Positions 7,576 through 10,160 of a DNA stretch of 10,160 bases are shown one piece after another. The notes under the pieces were generated by a model. That model worked only from the letters and a program-made list of their open reading frames with translations. It had not been told where the DNA came from and did not search any database. Position 1 is the first letter of the stretch, and the number at the start of each line of letters is the position of its first letter. The DNA comes from Bacillota bacterium. Lineage in GTDB: Bacteria; Bacillota; Clostridia; DSM-8532. The stretch lies in contig JAEXPO010000459.1 in the NCBI GenBank assembly GCA_023446675.1, positions 1-10,160 of the forward strand, in the 5' to 3' direction. Position numbers and translations under genes: made by a program.

Positions 7576-7871
7576 AAGAACCTCCTGTATCATACGCTTT
7601 TATTTTTCATGAGCATTTCCTGCAGATGCTTTGTTTCGTAATAAAGAAAACGGGGATTTAGGACTAAAGAACAGGTGCCATTTTTCTGGCAGCTTTTGTC
7701 TATTGTGATACTTTGGCTGTTCTTTTGTCAAGTATTTTCAGGCTATGCAGCAATTCAATCCGATCTCGCCGACGAAAGGCTTACGGCTGTTCAAGCAGAA
7801 TATTTCCGTTTATTTAATGTATACTGGAAAAGTAACAGCCACAACTTATTGAATAAGAGGATATAATCCGT
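7576..7871. other. Divergent intergenic region with small inverted repeats
   Basis: This stretch separates the - strand phosphorylase from the + strand DUF1905 gene and should hold both promoters. No convincing -35/-10 pair is visible; TATACT at 7820-7825 is a possible -10 for the DUF1905 gene, but without a recognisable -35 at the usual distance. Two short inverted repeats lie side by side: TTTAG-GA-CTAAA (7657-7668) and TGCCA-TTTTTC-TGGCA (7676-7691). A GTG-started frame at 7675-7866 would give 63 hydrophobic-leaning residues, but has no clear ribosome-binding site or family, and I do not call it a gene. Confidence 0.5.
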
Positions 7872-8150
7872 ATGAATGAAAAAACCTATACTTTTGAAGC
7901 AGAAATTAAGAAAGTGCCTGACATTGACGGTGCCTATATTGAAATTCCATTTGACGTGAAAGTGGAATTCGGCAAAGGGCGTGTTCCTGTTCATGCCACT
8001 TTTGACGGAGAACCGTATGACGGCAGCCTGGTAAAAATGGGTACCCCCTGCCATATTCTCGGTATACGCAAGGAAATTCGGGCAAAAATAGGTAAGCAGC
8101 CCGGAGACCGGGTCAAGGTCACGCTCCTTGAGCGGGAAAAGGGCTCTTGA
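7872..8150 (+). CDS. DUF1905 domain protein
   Basis: The 92-residue product is a stand-alone DUF1905 domain. Typical landmarks run through the whole chain: [24 protein letters not shown] (5-28), [26 protein letters not shown] (32-57), [24 protein letters not shown] (60-83). The fold is a small beta barrel; biochemical function is unknown. In other bacteria the domain occurs alone or fused to a YdeI/OmpD-associated domain; here it is alone. There is no signal peptide or membrane segment, so it should be cytoplasmic. The ATG at 7872 has GAGG (7857-7860) at an 11-base gap. No terminator is visible between its stop and the leuS promoter 18 bases later, so its transcript could run into the leuS leader. 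Confidence 0.9.
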   Translation: MNEKTYTFEAEIKKVPDIDGAYIEIPFDVKVEFGKGRVPVHATFDGEPYDGSLVKMGTPCHILGIRKEIRAKIGKQPGDRVKVTLLEREKGS

Positions 8151-8168
8151 AAAGTGCAAATACCTTTC

Positions 8169-8197
8169 TTGACTTTCAGCATAGAATGGAATAGAAT
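8169..8197 (+). promoter_or_regulatory. Sigma-A-type promoter for the leuS T-box leader
   Basis: TTGACT (8169-8174) and TAGAAT (8192-8197) are separated by 17 bases, each one mismatch from the vegetative consensus. Transcription would start near 8204, just before the T-box leader, which fits its expected 5' end. Confidence 0.65.
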
Positions 8198-8204
8198 ACA
8201 TTTA

Positions 8205-8472
8205 ATTCAAGCCGAATACTGAAAAAGGCAAGGATCAGGATTAGTAAGGGAAACCTGGAACGTTCAGAGAGCCGGAAAAGGTGTGAACCGGCCGTTTCAC
8301 TTCTTTGAACTCACTTGTGAGCCGCAGGCCCGATAAGTAGGGTATGCCGGATTTCCACCGTTACAGGGATAGATGGTGTCTGCCATCGAAAAAGGGTATT
8401 TTCATATGAAAATGCATTAGAGTGGTACCGCGGGTTAGCCTCGTCTCTTACAGGAGACGGGGCTTTTTTGTT
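8205..8472 (+). promoter_or_regulatory. T-box leader (leucine-specific riboswitch) of leuS
   Basis: This untranslated leader senses uncharged tRNA and controls transcription into leuS. Stem I elements in order are AGTA (8243-8246), AGAGAG (8266-8271) and a terminal hairpin GCCGG/CCGGC (8271-8275, 8288-8292) whose loop holds GGTGTGA (8280-8286), the conserved GGUGNRA loop. On the 3' side of Stem I, GAACTCA places a CTC leucine codon at 8310-8312 followed by A, the likely specifier. A palindromic hairpin ATTTTCATATGAAAAT (8398-8413) matches Stem III. The T-box core AGAGTGGTACCGCGG (8419-8433) includes TGGT (8423-8426), able to pair with the ACCA end of uncharged tRNA-Leu. The terminator follows. 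The class is certain; the specifier is inferred from position and from the downstream gene. Confidence 0.95.
8438..8469 (+). terminator. T-box regulated intrinsic terminator
   Basis: GCCTCGTCTC (8438-8447) pairs with GAGACGGGGC (8454-8463) in a 10-bp stem with one G-U pair, followed by six T (8464-8469). It overlaps the 3' half of the antiterminator, so uncharged tRNA-Leu binding to the T-box should prevent its formation and allow leuS transcription. Confidence 0.93.
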
Positions 8473-8510
8473 ATTCTGGTGCGGGCTTTGCCCCCAACCC
8501 AATGGATAGC

Positions 8511-8543
8511 AGCGCCGATGAAATAAATTTTTTTATTGGCGCT
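8511..8543 (+). repeat. 13-bp hairpin between the T-box terminator and leuS
   Basis: AGCGCCGATGAAA (8511-8523) and TTTTATTGGCGCT (8531-8543) pair over 13 bp, including two G-U pairs, around a 7-base loop. GATA (8505-8508) and TATC (8544-8547) can extend the stem past a 2-base bulge. It has no T run after it and is 42 bases before the leuS ATG. It is not a standard T-box element; it might affect mRNA processing or stability. Confidence 0.5.
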
Positions 8544-8585
8544 TATCAGCTATAAGGTACTAATATAAAGAAATGAGGTGTTTTT

Positions 8586-10160
8586 ATGTTAATGAAGGAC
8601 TACCAGCCTTCGGCCATCGAAAAAAAATGGCGTGAACGCTGGCACCTGAACGGAGTAAACAAAGCCGAGGAAAACTCTGCCAGGTCCAAATTCTATTGTC
8701 TGGATATGTTCCCCTATCCTTCCGGGAACGGGCTTCATGTGGGGCACTGGCGCGGCTATGTCCTAAGTGATGTCATAAGCAGGTATAAAAAGCTCCAGGG
8801 GTTTAATGTCCTTCATCCCATGGGCTGGGATGCCTTTGGGCTTCCCGCTGAGAATGATGCCATAAAAAAGGGTATTCCTCCTCTTTTGTCCACGCGTAAA
8901 AACAGTGCCAATTTCCGCCGTCAGCTGGAGGAAATGGGCGCCATGTACGATTGGGAAAGAGAAATAAATACAAGTGATCCGGACTTTTACCGGTTCACCC
9001 AATGGATCTTTTTGAAAATGCATGAAAAAGGGCTTGCCTACAGGAAGGAGATGCCCATTAACTGGTGTCCCGGCTGTAAAACCGGCCTTGCCAACGAAGA
9101 GGTTGTCAATGGAAAATGCGATCGCTGCGATACAACCATAGTTAAAAAACCCATGATGCAGTGGATGCTTAAGATTACCGATTATGCTGATCGCCTGCTT
9201 GAGGATCTGAATGGGCTGGACTGGCCCGAAAAGGTAAAAAAGATGCAGGCTAACTGGATCGGCCGGAGCGTGGGAACAGAGATACGGTTCCAGGCGGAGA
9301 ATTTTGAAGAAGCAATCACTGTCTTTACAACAAAACCGGAGAGGCTGTCCCTGGCCTGTTCCATTGCTCTGGCACCGGAGCATCCTCTGGCCCAGGCTCT
9401 GGTGGTACCCGAGAACAGAGCCGCTTCAGAGGACTATATCACTCAAGCTCTCCAGAAATCCAATGTGGAGCGCTTGAAGCAAGGCGGAGATCCGGAGCAG
9501 GTTCAGGTTTCCTGCACCAAAACGGGATTTTGTACAGGAAGCCGGGCCGTTAATCCCCTTACAGGCCAGGCTATTCCCATCCTTATATGGGATGGGGTTT
9601 TGCCTGAGTGGGGTACGGGGGCACTGCTGGTTTACTCCGAGAATGAAATGGATAAAACTGAACCTCTGCCCCCCCAGGCACCTTGGGCAAAGCCTGCGGT
9701 TCATTACAAGCTGCGGGACTGGGTATTTTCAAGGCAGCGCTACTGGGGAGAGCCTATACCCATTATTCACTGTCCGGAATGCGGGGAGGTTCCCGTTAAG
9801 GAAGAGGAGCTTCCGGTATTGCTGCCTGAGGTTCGTTCCTATGCTCCCTCCGGAACCGGGGAATCCCCCCTTGCCGCCATGGGCGAATGGGTGAATATCC
9901 CCTGCCCCAAATGCGGAAAACCCGCCAAACGGGAAACCAACACCATGCCTCAGTGGGCCGGATCCTCCTGGTACTTTCTCCGTTTTTGTGATCCTTTTAA
10001 CACAGAAGCGCTTTTTAGCCGTGAAAAGGCCCGCTATTGGCTGCCGGTTGACTTTTATACAGGGGGTGTGGAGCATGCGGTGCTTCACCTGCTCTATGCC
10101 CGGTTTTATACCAAATTTCTTTTTGATATCGGAATGGTGGATTTTAACGAGCCCTTTACC
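8586..10160 (+). CDS. leuS: Leucyl-tRNA synthetase with a degenerate editing domain, cut by the right window edge
   Basis: LeuRS attaches leucine to tRNA-Leu. The frame is open from ATG 8586 to the window end (525 residues; the family is about 800-880), so the KMSKS loop and anticodon-binding part are not seen. Identity rests on FPYPSGNGLHVGHWRGYVLSD (42-62, HIGH motif HVGH 51-54), NVLHPMGWDAFGLPAEN (74-90), the zinc knuckle C161/C164/C178/C181, NWIGRS (223-228), KLRDWVFSRQRYWGEPIPI (375-393), a second cysteine set C396/C399/C440/C443, MPQWAGSSWYF (454-464) and TGGVEHAVLHLLYARF (492-507). The CP1 editing domain is abnormal: TTRPDTLFG is here TTKPERLSL, the stretch after GTGA (343-346) lacks the HDxRD motif, and only about 30 residues separate GTGA from KLRDW, far fewer than usual. 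GAGGTG (8575-8580) precedes the ATG by 5 bases. Expression is controlled by the T-box leader. ATG 8592 is an alternative start. Confidence 0.95.
   Translation, partial: MLMKDYQPSAIEKKWRERWHLNGVNKAEENSARSKFYCLDMFPYPSGNGLHVGHWRGYVLSDVISRYKKLQGFNVLHPMGWDAFGLPAENDAIKKGIPPLLSTRKNSANFRRQLEEMGAMYDWEREINTSDPDFYRFTQWIFLKMHEKGLAYRKEMPINWCPGCKTGLANEEVVNGKCDRCDTTIVKKPMMQWMLKITDYADRLLEDLNGLDWPEKVKKMQANWIGRSVGTEIRFQAENFEEAITVFTTKPERLSLACSIALAPEHPLAQALVVPENRAASEDYITQALQKSNVERLKQGGDPEQVQVSCTKTGFCTGSRAVNPLTGQAIPILIWDGVLPEWGTGALLVYSENEMDKTEPLPPQAPWAKPAVHYKLRDWVFSRQRYWGEPIPIIHCPECGEVPVKEEELPVLLPEVRSYAPSGTGESPLAAMGEWVNIPCPKCGKPAKRETNTMPQWAGSSWYFLRFCDPFNTEALFSREKARYWLPVDFYTGGVEHAVLHLLYARFYTKFLFDIGMVDFNEPFT

Noticed and set aside
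7675..7866. A 63-residue GTG-started + strand frame with a hydrophobic start, possibly a small membrane protein
   Set aside because: The start codon lies inside a small inverted repeat, there is no convincing Shine-Dalgarno sequence, and the end runs into the DUF1905 ribosome-binding region. Composition alone is not enough.
8536..8566. A second leuS promoter (TTGGCG ... TAATAT) after the T-box terminator
   Set aside because: The spacing is 19 bases, the -35 is weak, and it overlaps the 13-bp hairpin. It would also bypass T-box control. Not strong enough to annotate.
8763..9383. A 206-codon - strand frame opposite leuS
   Set aside because: It lies wholly within conserved LeuRS coding sequence (zinc knuckle and NWIGRS motifs) and shows no family features of its own.
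9300..9720. A frameshift or sequencing error as the reason for the abnormal LeuRS editing domain
   Set aside because: I translated the frame codon by codon from 8586 to 10160. It stays open, with family motifs in the same frame before and after the abnormal part, so a compensated double frameshift would be needed.

Overview
The window looks like chromosomal DNA of an anaerobic member of the Bacillota, probably class Clostridia. Three things point there: a tRNA-sensing T-box leader in front of leuS, strong Shine-Dalgarno sequences with short or overlapping gene junctions, and an SsnA/YgfK pair, typical of anaerobes with molybdenum hydroxylases. I cannot name a genus. All genes read cleanly; I see no insertion sequence, tRNA, rRNA or CRISPR array.

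Region 1 (1-6692, + strand) is a tightly packed run of six genes, open at the left edge: the end of a MoeA-like molybdopterin-binding protein with a cysteine-rich tail, moaC, moaA, a MOSC-MogA/MoaB fusion, ssnA (amidohydrolase) and ygfK (FMN/iron-sulfur oxidoreductase). The first four make or handle the molybdenum cofactor. The last two are known companions of (often selenium-dependent) molybdenum hydroxylases of purine and related catabolism. The hydroxylase is not in the window and may lie to the left. YgfK is unusual: its FMN barrel and all its iron-sulfur motifs are present, but the FAD/NAD(P)H domain of its relatives is missing, replaced by a linker of about 50 residues.

Region 2 (6693-7871) holds a convergent nucleoside phosphorylase on the - strand, separated from ygfK by an 11-bp perfect hairpin, followed by a 296-base divergent intergenic stretch with only short inverted repeats.

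Region 3 (7872-10160) holds a small DUF1905 protein, then a promoter, a complete T-box leader (GGTGTGA loop, likely CTC leucine specifier, TGGT acceptor-binding bulge, terminator) and leuS, which runs off the right edge. The LeuRS has intact synthetic motifs and zinc knuckles as far as can be seen, but its CP1 editing domain is degenerate and shortened, so proofreading is doubtful. A further 13-bp hairpin lies between the T-box terminator and leuS.

The two most notable observations are the domain-deleted YgfK and the LeuRS with the eroded editing domain.
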